From Paeniglutamicibacter antarcticus_C (lineage in GTDB: Bacteria > Actinomycetota > Actinomycetes > Actinomycetales > Micrococcaceae), in contig NZ_BAABLK010000023.1 in the NCBI RefSeq assembly GCF_039544305.1, forward strand, positions 1 to 64,000: a stretch of 64,000 nucleotides of DNA. The letters are read 5' to 3'. This document shows positions 34,820 through 44,066 of this stretch, piece by piece. Each line of letters opens with the position of its first letter. Position 1 is the first letter of the stretch. The notes beneath the pieces are model-generated. The model was not told where the DNA came from and did no database searches. It saw only the letters and a list, made by a program, of their open reading frames with translations. Position numbers and translations under genes: made by a program.

Positions 34820-35602
34820 ATGGGCGACATCCCTATACGGCGTCAGGAACCCACGTTCGTGCGCTCAGCGACACGTCTGCAGGCATTGCCCGAAATCCGC
34901 TCGTGGATCATGCAGCCGGGAGTGCTACTGGCCCTGGTGGTGGCCTTGGGATTCAGCGCACGCTTCATCCCCGGCTACGCGAGCACGGAACTAGTGATCG
35001 ACCAAGAACTGAGCCGCAACCACGACGGCGTGCTTAACGCGGTGGCCATGGCCCTGTACGAACTTTTCGGACCACCGGGCGGAGCGATCTTGCTCGCTGT
35101 AATCTGCTTGTCCCTGCTTGTCGTGCGCCGTTCCCCGATCAACGCGCTGGCTTTCGGGTCTGTTACGGCGGTGGGATGGCTCTCCGCGCAGCTGATCAAG
35201 GTGATCGTGGAAAGGCCGCGGCCGAATCCCGCGCTGCTGGCTGATCCTCTGGCACCGGAAACGGGGTTCGACAGTTTTCCCTCGGGACATGTGTGCCTGG
35301 CCGTGGGAATGGCCTTTGCGATTTACTTCCTGGCCCGCGAGACCAGCAGCAAGAGACCGGCAGTCGCGTTTGGCATCGCGATCGTAGTTCTCGTGGCGCT
35401 CTCACGCCTGTATGTCGGCGTTCACTACCCTACCGATGTGGCTGCAGCCGTGGTGACATCAAGTGCAGCCGTGTTGTTCTATTGCGGGCTCTGGAACCGC
35501 TACCTAAGCGGTGTTGTCGTCCGCATGCGTTTCCTCGAAGCCTTTGGCCCGCTACCAACACAGCAGCCCGGTGAAATCCATGGGACCGGACACTCCGACT
35601 AG
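34820..35602 (+). CDS. PAP2-family membrane phosphatase
   Basis: An integral membrane lipid or diphosphate phosphatase of up to 260 residues. The three catalytic motifs are present: KVIVERPRP (motif 1), PSGH (motif 2) and SRLYVGVHYPTDV (motif 3, with the nucleophilic His and Asp). Five or six membrane segments surround them. The substrate could be undecaprenyl diphosphate or phosphatidic acid. No good ribosome-binding site precedes the ATG at 34820; a GTG at 34859 has AGGA at suitable distance and may be the real start. It is convergent with holA, 25 bp apart. Confidence 0.88.
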   Translation: MGDIPIRRQEPTFVRSATRLQALPEIRSWIMQPGVLLALVVALGFSARFIPGYASTELVIDQELSRNHDGVLNAVAMALYELFGPPGGAILLAVICLSLLVVRRSPINALAFGSVTAVGWLSAQLIKVIVERPRPNPALLADPLAPETGFDSFPSGHVCLAVGMAFAIYFLARETSSKRPAVAFGIAIVVLVALSRLYVGVHYPTDVAAAVVTSSAAVLFYCGLWNRYLSGVVVRMRFLEAFGPLPTQQPGEIHGTGHSD

Positions 35603-35627
35603 ATCGCTAGCGGCCGGATCGGGCTGC

Positions 35628-36626
35628 CTAGCGTCGGGCCGCCAACGAAATCTGGGTCACGGCACGCTCCACCGCGTACTCTGGATCCCGCGATGCACCC
35701 TTGACCTGAGCATCTGCCTCGGCGACCAGTTGGATGCACATTGCTAGGTCATCGACCTTCCAATGCCGGGCTTGCTCCTGGGCTTGCTGGACTTGCCATG
35801 GCGCCATGCCCAGTTCGCTGGCTAATTGCCCCGATGACTTGCGCACCCCGGCCACCTTGGCGACCTGGCGCAGCTTCATGGCCAAAGTGGCAACGATCGG
35901 GACCGGATCGGTCCCGGTGGCCAGCGCGTGGCGCAGCGTGCTCAGGGCGATGTCGGCGCGGCCTGCCAGTGCGGCATCGGCAACCTTGAACCCGGTTGCC
36001 TCCACGCGACCTCCGTAGTACTTGTCAACCATGTCCTGGTCAATGGCACCGGTGGTGTCTTGCATGAGTTGCGAGCAGGCAGAGGCGAGCTCGGCGAGGT
36101 CGCTGCCCAACGCAGCCACGAGAGCCCGGGCCCCCTCGGCGCTCAGCTTGCGCTTGGCTGCCCGGAATTCCTGGCTGACGAAGTCGATCTTCTCGGTATC
36201 CTTCTTCAGCGGCTGGCAGTCGACCTGGATCGCACCGCTGGCCTTGAGCGCGTCGAGCAGTTTCTTTCCACGTACTCCCCCGCCGTGATGCATGACCAAG
36301 GTTGTGTCTGGTGCCGGGGACTTTGCGTAGGCCAGCGTGTCATTGAGGAAGTCCTCGTTCATGGTCGCCAGCCCCCGGACCTCGATGAGCTTGGTTTCGC
36401 TGAACAGCGAGGGGCTGGAAGCCAACAGCAATTCCCCGCGCTCATAGGAGTTGGCTTCGAAGCGGATCATTTCGAATTCGGAGCCCGCGCGCAGGGCGGT
36501 GCGCACCGTTTCGAACGCACGACTGGCCAGCAATTCCTCCGAGCCCTGCAACAGGATCATGGGAGCCGGTGTAAGAGACCGCCAAGATATCCCGGTTTGC
36601 TTTGACGTGCCTCGTGGCGCTGCCAT
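35628..36626 (-). CDS. holA: DNA polymerase III subunit delta
   Basis: The clamp-loader wrench subunit that opens the beta clamp. The 332-residue protein matches the family in length and in its conserved start (PAPMILLQGSEELLASRAFE) and C-terminal helical collar domain (VATLAMKLRQVAKV). GGAGGG lies about 5 nt before the ATG. It follows comEC by 93 bp on the same strand, a conserved comEA-comEC-holA order. Confidence 0.92.
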   Translation of the reverse strand: MAAPRGTSKQTGISWRSLTPAPMILLQGSEELLASRAFETVRTALRAGSEFEMIRFEANSYERGELLLASSPSLFSETKLIEVRGLATMNEDFLNDTLAYAKSPAPDTTLVMHHGGGVRGKKLLDALKASGAIQVDCQPLKKDTEKIDFVSQEFRAAKRKLSAEGARALVAALGSDLAELASACSQLMQDTTGAIDQDMVDKYYGGRVEATGFKVADAALAGRADIALSTLRHALATGTDPVPIVATLAMKLRQVAKVAGVRKSSGQLASELGMAPWQVQQAQEQARHWKVDDLAMCIQLVAEADAQVKGASRDPEYAVERAVTQISLAARR

Positions 36627-36719
36627 GAACGAACCCTCCCTAGTGTTGAACGAACCCCATTGATACTATCGCCAACCCGAAAATGCACCACCACCACGGG
36701 CCGGTGCCCTCCGTGTCGG

Positions 36720-39224
36720 CTAGGGTTCCGGGGACGGGCCTAGCGAGGAAACATGCAGCGCAGCTCCGTCCCACCCGATGATGATGGTCCCGCGGATGTC
36801 GGTGCGCAACGGCACCGCATGGTTGGCCTCCAACGGTTCAAGCGCCACCTCGGAGGGATGTCCGTAGGTGTTCTTGGCTCCAACGCTGACCAAGGCGATC
36901 AGCGGAAGCACAGCCGGAGCGGTGCGCACCCCTCCGTTGGCCGCCCCGTGATGCGCCACCTTCAAGATATCCGCTTGCCCGATAAGCCCCTTGTCGATCA
37001 ACTCTCCCATGGCTTCCTCCTGCATGTCGCCGGTAGCCAGCAACGAAACCGGCCGTGGCGCATGCGGGACCTTGATTTCGAACCTGATGACCAAGGACGC
37101 ATCGTTTTCATCGGTGAACACTCCTCCGGGGATCGGGCCAAGAACCTGCCAAGTGACGGTTCCGGCGCTCCCGGTGGCCCCGGAGCCCAGTTGTTGGGCC
37201 ACCGGCGCGGTGCCCTGTACATCCCCGAGTTCCGGCGGGTCCTTGGCCTCGTCAGCAACCGAATAGAAGAGCCCACCCACGCTGCGTCCCTTTCCAACCG
37301 CCTCCAGTCCGCCGTCGTGGTCGGCATGCCGATGCGTGATGAAGACAGCGGCAACAGTCTTGACCTTCATCCTTTTAAGGCAGGCGGCCATGGGCTCGGG
37401 GGTACGCCCGGTGTCCACCAGCAATGCCCCGGCATCCCCGGCGTTGATCAGCATCCCGTCTCCCTGCCCCACGTCGCAGGCGACAACGAGCCAGTCCAGT
37501 GCCGGGGCGGGGACCATGGCCGTAATTGGCAGAACCAACCCCAGCAGCAACCCCGTGACGATTCCCTGTACACCGAACCGCATCCTTGATATCCAGCTCC
37601 CGGTCACCGGTCTTACCTGCCCCACCGCGATCAGCGTCCCAAGCGTAATTGCCCACGCTAGCAGGATTCCCACCACGCCTATCGGCCACGGACGCAACGC
37701 ACCGGGGAGGGAAGCGATCCACACTCCCGTGATCCCGACAAGCATGGAGGGCATCCCGGCCAACCACACCAATACGGTGGCGAGTGCAGGAAGCGCCAGC
37801 ACCACCACCACGCCAAGCGTCCCTGCCACGGTGATCCACGAAATCAACGGAGCGACGAGCAGGTTCGCCGGGACCGAGTACAACGAAAATGCCGGGTTGA
37901 GCGTCACCAGCACCGGCAAACAGGCCACCTGCGCCGAAAACGCGATCGCCATGCCCTCGGCCAGGATCATCGGCATCCAGCGATTCAGCCGTTTGGCCAT
38001 TCTCCGCCCGATCAACACGATCCCCGCTGTGGCCACTACCGAAAGCTGAAAAGCGGGCTCCCCTGCCAACCATGGGTCAACTGCCAACAGCAGGACCACG
38101 GCAAGCATCAACGCAGCCAAAGCGTTTTTGCCGCGGGAGGAGTGCAGGCCCACCGCCGCAATGGATCCCATCATCGCAGCCCGCAGGACACTGGGTTCGT
38201 ACCCGACCAGAAGCACGAATCCGGCAAGCACACCAAGACCCAACAGCAACGTCGGCAGCCTCCCGAATCCCAGCATCCGGCACAGGGCAACAGCGAAACC
38301 GAGCACCATGGCGCAGTTCGCGCCGCTCACCGCGCTGAGGTGGGAGAGCCCTGCGACCTTCATCGCCTCATTCAGCTCATCACTGGCACCGCTGCGATCC
38401 CCAAACACCATTCCGGGAAGCAGTGCCCGCGCCGGCTGGGGAAGCGTTGCACATGCGCCAACGAATCCCTCGCGCATATCCTGGAACACCGAGGTCTTCG
38501 GCTGGCTTCCCACGGGAACCAGATTCGCTGCGGCGTTGAGCCAGAACCGCTGCCTGTCCCCCGGCTCGGATGGCGATACCTTAGCCAGGACCTCCACGGT
38601 GCTGGATTCCGAGAGCCGGATTTCCGGGGCACGTGACTCGGGATAACTCAACCGCACCGGCACGCCGGAAATGTGCCAGATCCCTCTGTGCGCCGTGGAG
38701 AGGACCCGTGCCTCCACCGTGAATCGCTTCGTCTGCCCCGTCTCAGGATCGAACGTATTGCTCGTGGTTCCGGCCCGGAGCGTGGCGTGGAAGGAGAGCT
38801 GGACACGCACGAGTGATCCATCCGCAGCGGCCCGCTCAAGTGCCTCCGGGTTGGTTCCGGCCCCGGAGAGCACCAGTTGGGTCAGGACCAGGGCAGCTGC
38901 CGCACAAGCGAGTGCCGGTGCCGCGAAGCTGGGGGTGGAGGACTGCCCATAGCGTCCGTGCCGCGGGCGCAGCAAAGCCAGCATTCCGGTGACCGCGACC
39001 AGCCACAGGCCGATGGCCCAGGACACCTGGTGCGAGTGCCCGAGCTGAACCCCGGCACTTGCTGCTGCCCAAGCCCCGGCCAGCGCCCAGCATCCGCGGA
39101 AATCGATCGGTCCCGGGGCGGCCTCGGGATCGTTCTTTGCTGCCCGCGCCAAGGGTCCGTCGGCCAGCCGCTCCCGCTGGAGCGCCGCCCATCCCCGCAG
39201 CCCGGTGGAGTGCTGGCTTCTCAT
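36720..39224 (-). CDS. comEC: ComEC/Rec2-family DNA uptake channel
   Basis: The predicted channel that moves single-stranded DNA across the cytoplasmic membrane. At 834 residues it is full length: N-terminal hydrophobic and OB-like (DUF4131) parts, a central Competence domain with about ten membrane segments (SHLSAVSGANCAM is diagnostic) and a C-terminal metallo-beta-lactamase domain. The latter has VFITHRHADHDGG, so the metal ligands are intact. It overlaps comEA by 4 nt. Whether the strain is naturally competent is unknown; the type IV pilus genes are not in the window. Confidence 0.93.
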   Translation of the reverse strand: MRSQHSTGLRGWAALQRERLADGPLARAAKNDPEAAPGPIDFRGCWALAGAWAAASAGVQLGHSHQVSWAIGLWLVAVTGMLALLRPRHGRYGQSSTPSFAAPALACAAAALVLTQLVLSGAGTNPEALERAAADGSLVRVQLSFHATLRAGTTSNTFDPETGQTKRFTVEARVLSTAHRGIWHISGVPVRLSYPESRAPEIRLSESSTVEVLAKVSPSEPGDRQRFWLNAAANLVPVGSQPKTSVFQDMREGFVGACATLPQPARALLPGMVFGDRSGASDELNEAMKVAGLSHLSAVSGANCAMVLGFAVALCRMLGFGRLPTLLLGLGVLAGFVLLVGYEPSVLRAAMMGSIAAVGLHSSRGKNALAALMLAVVLLLAVDPWLAGEPAFQLSVVATAGIVLIGRRMAKRLNRWMPMILAEGMAIAFSAQVACLPVLVTLNPAFSLYSVPANLLVAPLISWITVAGTLGVVVVLALPALATVLVWLAGMPSMLVGITGVWIASLPGALRPWPIGVVGILLAWAITLGTLIAVGQVRPVTGSWISRMRFGVQGIVTGLLLGLVLPITAMVPAPALDWLVVACDVGQGDGMLINAGDAGALLVDTGRTPEPMAACLKRMKVKTVAAVFITHRHADHDGGLEAVGKGRSVGGLFYSVADEAKDPPELGDVQGTAPVAQQLGSGATGSAGTVTWQVLGPIPGGVFTDENDASLVIRFEIKVPHAPRPVSLLATGDMQEEAMGELIDKGLIGQADILKVAHHGAANGGVRTAPAVLPLIALVSVGAKNTYGHPSEVALEPLEANHAVPLRTDIRGTIIIGWDGAALHVSSLGPSPEP

Positions 39225-40036
39225 TCGAAGACCACCCGTTCGCGCAGGTTCCCCAGCAATGCTGGCCCGATCCCGCTAACTGCGTCGAGCTCGCTAAGGT
39301 TGGTGATTGGTCCGTTTGCCGCCCGAAACTCGATGATCCGTCCCGCCAGGGTCGGACCGATACCCGGCAGCTGCTCCAACTGGTCTTGGGTGGCGGTATT
39401 GACGTTTAGGGCTCCGCCCGGGGCCCCCGGGCCGTTGCTGGCATCTACGGCGGTATCCGGGGTTGCTTCGGAGGGCGTGCCTTTGTTGGTTTCGCCGCGG
39501 TGGGGAATGCGGATCTGCTCCCCGTCACGGATTTCAGCCGCCAAGTTGATCGCTTCGGCTGATGCGTCCTTGGCCAGTCCGCCGGCCAGGTTCACCGCGT
39601 CCAGCACTCGTGAGCCCAAGGGCAGGGAATACACCCCGGGTTTCTTCACCGCTCCGATCATATGGATCACCGCCGTGGCCCCTCGGCTTTGCGGGGTTCC
39701 GCCGGGCAAATCCACAGGAGCACTTTTACCAGGTGCCTCTCCTGGCTTTACGGCGGGGTTTAGAACAGGTGCCGCACCGGATTCGCTAGCTGCAGGGTTC
39801 TCAGTGGCTTGCTGCGTGGCGGCGGAATCAGAAACTTCCAGGGGGAATCTCTCGATGCTTTCAGGGCTACGTGGCGCCGGGTTGAACAGCAGTGACACGG
39901 TGACCCACGTCAGGGCGCCGAGAATCAGCACTATCGCCGCCGACCTGCCAACAAGCACGCGCAGGCGCCCGGGAGTCGGACCCAGGGCGGCCTTAGGCGT
40001 GCTGTCGGCCCATTCGTGTGAGCCCATGCCATTCAT
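39221..40036 (-). CDS. comEA: ComEA-family DNA-binding protein
   Basis: A membrane-anchored DNA receptor that hands DNA to ComEC. The 271-residue protein has one N-terminal membrane segment (about 28-50), an Ala/Pro-rich spacer, an SLBB domain (about 120-175, MIGAVKKPGVYSLPLGSRVLDAV) and a double helix-hairpin-helix at the C terminus (LNVNTATQDQLEQLPGIGPTLAGRI). The SLBB plus HhH order is typical of Gram-positive ComEA. Its stop overlaps the comEC start (ATGA). Confidence 0.92.
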   Translation of the reverse strand: MNGMGSHEWADSTPKAALGPTPGRLRVLVGRSAAIVLILGALTWVTVSLLFNPAPRSPESIERFPLEVSDSAATQQATENPAASESGAAPVLNPAVKPGEAPGKSAPVDLPGGTPQSRGATAVIHMIGAVKKPGVYSLPLGSRVLDAVNLAGGLAKDASAEAINLAAEIRDGEQIRIPHRGETNKGTPSEATPDTAVDASNGPGAPGGALNVNTATQDQLEQLPGIGPTLAGRIIEFRAANGPITNLSELDAVSGIGPALLGNLRERVVFE

Positions 40037-40124
40037 TCCAGCGGAACCAGATGGTTGCCGATGCCGGAAACCGACGAACTGTGGAGAAACACGATCCGCG
40101 GGGGCACCTCCCTCCTAACGGTGG

Positions 40125-41348
40125 TTAGCGGGTATCGCCTTCCGCGGGATCGGCAGGTGAGGGCGCGGGGACTGCTTCGGAAGCTCCACCGGTGGAGGTC
40201 GGAGGGACGGGTATACGACGCAGTGGTTCACGGTGCGGCTCCACGTTGCCGGGTTTTGGCACGCCCTTGGACCCTGAGGCGGGATTGGGTCCAGCCTTGG
40301 GCCTGGGCGCCGGCCTGGGTTTCGGTTCCGGCTTGGGCTTGGGCTCCGGACGAAGGGGACCCGGGGCAACCGGCTCGATACCGCCGGCAATCGCCACGGC
40401 CAGGACCCCCACACCGGTGTGGGCCCCGAGCACCGCAGGAACAGGGACGGCCAGAACCTCGAAGGCGGAAGCTCCGGCCAGTTCCTGCACGATTTCCTCG
40501 GCTGCTTCCTGGTTGCCGAAGTAGTGCACCGCCAAGCGCACCTCCGGACCGCGTTCGGCTGCCTCCTGGCGGGCAATGGCCACCAGGCGTGCCAGCGTGC
40601 GCGAGTGGGTGCGCACCTTTTCGTGGGCGATGATGTGCCCGTCGCACATCGAAAGGATCGGCTTGACGTTCAGCAGCGTGCCGAGCATCGAGGCCAATGC
40701 CCCGATGCGTCCACCGCGGCGCAACTGCTCAAGGGAGGGCACGGCGAAGTACACATGGTTCTGCGCCGCCTTGGCAGCGACCTCCCGGAGCTGCGCCATG
40801 GGGGCGCCGGCGCCGGCCAGCTCCACCACGTCCATCACCGCAAAGCCCTCAGCCAATGCCACGGTGAGCGAATCGATGACCGTGACGGGAACCGGGGCGG
40901 ATTCGGCGGCCAGCCGTGCGGCATCCACCGTCCCGGAGAGCGAGCCGGAGAGGTGGATAGAGATGATCTCCTTCACGCCCGCCTCCGCGAGTTCCTGGTA
41001 GGCACGCAGCAATTGCCCGGGGGCCGGGCGCGAGGTGCGCACCGCCTTTCCGGTAGCAAAGCCCAGGGCAAGTTCGGTTTGTACATCGTCGGTGCCCTCG
41101 GAGAAGATCTGGTCATCGACCATCACCGGCATCGGCACCACGCGCAGGTACCTCCCGTGGCTTTCGGCCCATGGCCCAGGCAGCGCGGCGGCCGAATCCG
41201 TCACCACGCCGACGGGAACATTTTTATGGTGTGAACCGCCTGCAGCGGGCTCCGCACCGGTACGCGGCAGGCGCCCGCGCAGCCAGCCGATGAAGCCTCC
41301 GGGGCTTGCATGCCCCGGCGGTGTCCGGGCTGGCTGGGAGTCATCCAT
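40125..41348 (-). CDS. DegV-family fatty-acid-binding protein with long Pro-rich tail
   Basis: DegV proteins bind fatty acids, and in Firmicutes serve as FakB subunits of fatty-acid kinase. The 407-residue protein has the conserved VVTDSAAALP start of the fold and SIHLSGSLSGTVDAARLA, the lipid-binding Ser region. After about residue 335 there is a ~70-residue low-complexity tail with PEPKPKPEPKPRPAPRPK, not part of the family fold. A -10 box TAGCCT (41355-41360 complement) lies 6 nt before the ATG, so the mRNA is probably leaderless. It sits between comEA and leuS, a conserved position. Confidence 0.88.
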   Translation of the reverse strand: MDDSQPARTPPGHASPGGFIGWLRGRLPRTGAEPAAGGSHHKNVPVGVVTDSAAALPGPWAESHGRYLRVVPMPVMVDDQIFSEGTDDVQTELALGFATGKAVRTSRPAPGQLLRAYQELAEAGVKEIISIHLSGSLSGTVDAARLAAESAPVPVTVIDSLTVALAEGFAVMDVVELAGAGAPMAQLREVAAKAAQNHVYFAVPSLEQLRRGGRIGALASMLGTLLNVKPILSMCDGHIIAHEKVRTHSRTLARLVAIARQEAAERGPEVRLAVHYFGNQEAAEEIVQELAGASAFEVLAVPVPAVLGAHTGVGVLAVAIAGGIEPVAPGPLRPEPKPKPEPKPRPAPRPKAGPNPASGSKGVPKPGNVEPHREPLRRIPVPPTSTGGASEAVPAPSPADPAEGDTR

Positions 41349-41373
41349 ATCGCTAGGCTACCTTGGCGGGCAA

Positions 41374-43890
41374 CTAGGAGGCGGGTACGAGGTTGACGAG
41401 TTTCGGTGCCCGCACGATCACCTTGGAGACCGCCGCGCCGTCGAGGTAGCGGATCACGGACTCGTCGGCCAGTGCCAGTGCCTCGAGCTCCTGGGCACCG
41501 ATATCGGCAGGGACCTCAAGGCGGGCACGGACCTTGCCCTTGATCTGTACGACGGCGGTGACGGTGTCCTCGATGAGCAACGCCTTCTCGACCACAGGCC
41601 ATCCGGCATTGGCCACCGAGGGCTCGTGGCCCAGTGCCGCCCACATGTCCTCGGCAGTGTAGGGAGCGAAGAGCGAGAGGATGATCGACACGGCCTCCGC
41701 CGCCTCGCGCACCGCTGGATCCGCGGCACCGGGCCCCGAATCGATGGCCTTGCGGGTCGCGTTGACAAGCTCCATGGCCTTGGCGATGACGACGTTGAAC
41801 TTGCCGGTGTCCAGCAAGGACGCCGATTCGTGGACCGCCTTGTGCGTGAGGCTGCGCAGGGCTTTGTCCCCGTTGGCCGGATCGGCGCCCGGTGAGCTGG
41901 TGACCTCCTGTCCGACGCGCCAAGCGCGGGCCAGGAATTTGGCCGACCCGCCTGGGGAGACATCGGCCCAGTCCACGTCGTCCTCCGGCGGGGAAGCAAA
42001 GATCATGGTCAGGCGCACGGCGTCGACGCCGTATTTGTCCAGCTGTTCGCCCAGGTCAACACCGTTGCCCAGCGACTTGCTCATGGCTTTGCCGCCGTTG
42101 AGGACCTGGCCCTGGTTCAGCAGCGCGGAGAACGGCTCGGTCACGTCGATCAGTCCCAAGTCAAAGATGACCTTGGTGAAGAAGCGCGAGTACAGCAGGT
42201 GCAAGATCGCGTGCTCGACTCCGCCCACGTACTGTCCCACGGGCATCCAGTCGCGCACTGCCTGCGGATCGAAGGGCCCGTGGGTGTAGTTCGGGGAAAC
42301 GAAGCGCAGGAAGTACCAGGAGGAGTCCACGAAGGTGTCCATGGTGTCGGTGTCGCGCTTGGCATCCGCCCCGCAGCGCGGGCAGGGCACGTTGACCCAG
42401 TCGCTGGCCGCAGCCAGCGGGGAGGTGCCCTTGGGGGCCAGGTCCTCGCCGCGCAGGTCATCGGGCAGGCGCACCGGAAGCTGGTCGTCGGGCACCGGGA
42501 CCTCGCCGCAGTGAACGCAATGGATGATCGGGATCGGGGTGCCCCAGAAACGCTGGCGGGACAGCAGCCAGTCGCGCAGGCGGAAGTTCACGAACTTCTC
42601 CCCTGTGCCGGCAGCCTCGACGATTTCGATGGCGCGGGCGATGCCCGCATCCTTGGGCAGCCCGTCGAGCTCGCCGGAATTCACCAGCGTGCCTTCCCCG
42701 GCGGTTGCCACCCCGCTTGTCGCGGGGTCCTCGGCGCCGGTGTCCACTACGACGCGCACGGGCAAATCGAAGGCACGGGCGAAGTCGAGGTCGCGCTGGT
42801 CGTGGGCGGGAACGGCCATGATCGCGCCGGTGCCGTATTCTGCCAGCACGTAGTCCGCGGCCCACACCTGAAGCTTCTCCCCGTTGAGCGGGTTGATCGC
42901 GTAACGGCCGGTGAACACGCCTGTCTTCTCGCGTTCGGTGGCCTGGCGTTCGATCTCCGAGAGGTTCTTGACCTTGTCTTGGTAGTCGGCAAGTGCCTGG
43001 CGGTGCTCATCGGTGACCAGCTCCCCGGCCAGCGCGGAGTCGGCCGCCACCACGAAGAAAGTCGCCCCGTGCAGGGTGTCCGGACGGGTGGTGAAGACCG
43101 TTGTCTTGTGCGCTTCATGGGTGTCGGTGGCTTCGATGACGAAGTCCACGTGTGCGCCCTCGGAGCGTCCGATCCAGTTTTTCTGCATGGCCAGTACGCG
43201 CTCGGGCCAGTGCCCGTGCAGCGCATCCATGTCATCAAGCAGGCGGTCCGCATAGTCGGTGATCTTGAAGTACCACTGGTTCAGCGACTTCTTGGTCACC
43301 TGAGTGCCGCAGCGTTCGCAGGCCCCGTTGACGACCTGTTCGTTGGCCAGCACAGTCTGGTCGGTCGGGCACCAGTTCACCGGATGGTCCTTGCGGTAGG
43401 CCAGGCCCTTGTCGTAGAAGCGGGTGAACAGCCACTGCGTCCAGCGGTAGTATTCCGGGTCCGAGGTGTGGATCCGGCGGGACCAGTCGGCGGAAATGGC
43501 GTAGCGCTTGAAGCTTGCCGCCTGGGTGTCGATGTTCGCGTAGGTCCACTCGGAAGGGTGGGCGTTGCGCTTGATCGCCGCGTTTTCCGCCGGCAGGCCG
43601 AAAGAGTCCCATCCGATCGGGTGCATGACGTCGTAACCCTGCTGGCGCCAGTATCGCGCCACCACATCTCCCATGGCGAAGGCCTCGGCGTGACCCATGT
43701 GCAGATCCCCGGAGGGGTAGGGAAACATGTCAAGCACGTAGCGCCGCTCGGCACTGGAATCGTCCTTGGGCGTGAAGACGCCTAGTTCGTCCCAGACCGG
43801 AGCCCACTTCGCTTCCATCTCCTGGAAGCTGTAGGCCGCTGCGGTGGAATCGTTGTCCGCGGTTTCGGTGCCGGTGGGCTGGGTGCTCAC
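41374..43890 (-). CDS. leuS: leucyl-tRNA synthetase
   Basis: Charges tRNA-Leu. The 838-residue class I enzyme has the HIGH-type motif in YPSGDLHMGHAEA, a CP1 editing domain (about 230-430), a zinc-binding pair in CVHCGEVP and CPRCGAD, and the KMSKS-type signature in GKAMSKSLGNGVD. The start is a GTG at 43890 with GAAGAAGG upstream; the frame is open to 43989 but crosses a leader. About 100 nt upstream lie a terminator-like hairpin and a leader peptide with three Leu codons, suggesting attenuation by leucyl-tRNA level. Confidence 0.96.
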   Translation of the reverse strand: MSTQPTGTETADNDSTAAAYSFQEMEAKWAPVWDELGVFTPKDDSSAERRYVLDMFPYPSGDLHMGHAEAFAMGDVVARYWRQQGYDVMHPIGWDSFGLPAENAAIKRNAHPSEWTYANIDTQAASFKRYAISADWSRRIHTSDPEYYRWTQWLFTRFYDKGLAYRKDHPVNWCPTDQTVLANEQVVNGACERCGTQVTKKSLNQWYFKITDYADRLLDDMDALHGHWPERVLAMQKNWIGRSEGAHVDFVIEATDTHEAHKTTVFTTRPDTLHGATFFVVAADSALAGELVTDEHRQALADYQDKVKNLSEIERQATEREKTGVFTGRYAINPLNGEKLQVWAADYVLAEYGTGAIMAVPAHDQRDLDFARAFDLPVRVVVDTGAEDPATSGVATAGEGTLVNSGELDGLPKDAGIARAIEIVEAAGTGEKFVNFRLRDWLLSRQRFWGTPIPIIHCVHCGEVPVPDDQLPVRLPDDLRGEDLAPKGTSPLAAASDWVNVPCPRCGADAKRDTDTMDTFVDSSWYFLRFVSPNYTHGPFDPQAVRDWMPVGQYVGGVEHAILHLLYSRFFTKVIFDLGLIDVTEPFSALLNQGQVLNGGKAMSKSLGNGVDLGEQLDKYGVDAVRLTMIFASPPEDDVDWADVSPGGSAKFLARAWRVGQEVTSSPGADPANGDKALRSLTHKAVHESASLLDTGKFNVVIAKAMELVNATRKAIDSGPGAADPAVREAAEAVSIILSLFAPYTAEDMWAALGHEPSVANAGWPVVEKALLIEDTVTAVVQIKGKVRARLEVPADIGAQELEALALADESVIRYLDGAAVSKVIVRAPKLVNLVPAS

Positions 43891-43987
43891 TATCGTGTTT
43901 CGCCTTCTTCGTGTTGTGCGCCTATGGGGAACGTCTCTGGCTGACTGGGCAATGTGGAGCCTCTGGGGCACAAGATGCCTAAGACAC

Positions 43988-44040
43988 ACAAAAGCCCCTT
44001 GCAGGCAAGGGGCGGCCGTTCGGGGAAAACCCCGTACGGC
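43988..44040 (-). terminator. tandem hairpins with intrinsic terminator in the leuS leader
   Basis: On the minus strand a first hairpin uses arms 44030-44040 and 44015-44025 (11 bp, one mismatch, TTTT loop). A second, GCCCCTTG-CCTG-CAAGGGGC (44013 down to 43994), is immediately followed by TTTTGTGTG. The second is an intrinsic terminator placed about 100 nt before the leuS start. The first hairpin begins on the stop codon of the leader peptide, the layout expected of a ribosome-mediated attenuator. An antiterminator pairing longer than about 5 bp is not obvious by eye. Confidence 0.65.
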
Positions 44041-44066
44041 TAGGTTAGCAAGAGCGCAACGTTCAT
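44040..44066 (-). CDS. candidate leuS leader peptide
   Basis: A complete 9-codon frame encodes MNVALLLT, with three consecutive Leu codons (CTC TTG CTA) just before the stop. The -10 box TAGAAT (complement of 44074-44079) ends 7 nt before the ATG, so the transcript may begin at the leader itself, as at other genes in the window. The stop lies on the edge of the first hairpin. This is inferred from layout; the alternative is that the ATG is chance and the terminator belongs to an upstream gene, whose stop (TGA 44065-44063) overlaps this start. Confidence 0.55.
   Translation of the reverse strand: MNVALLLT

Noticed and set aside
40255..40360. Tandem repeat or CRISPR-like array within degV
   Set aside because: The repetition follows Pro-Lys/Glu codons of a low-complexity tail, without uniform repeats and unique spacers.
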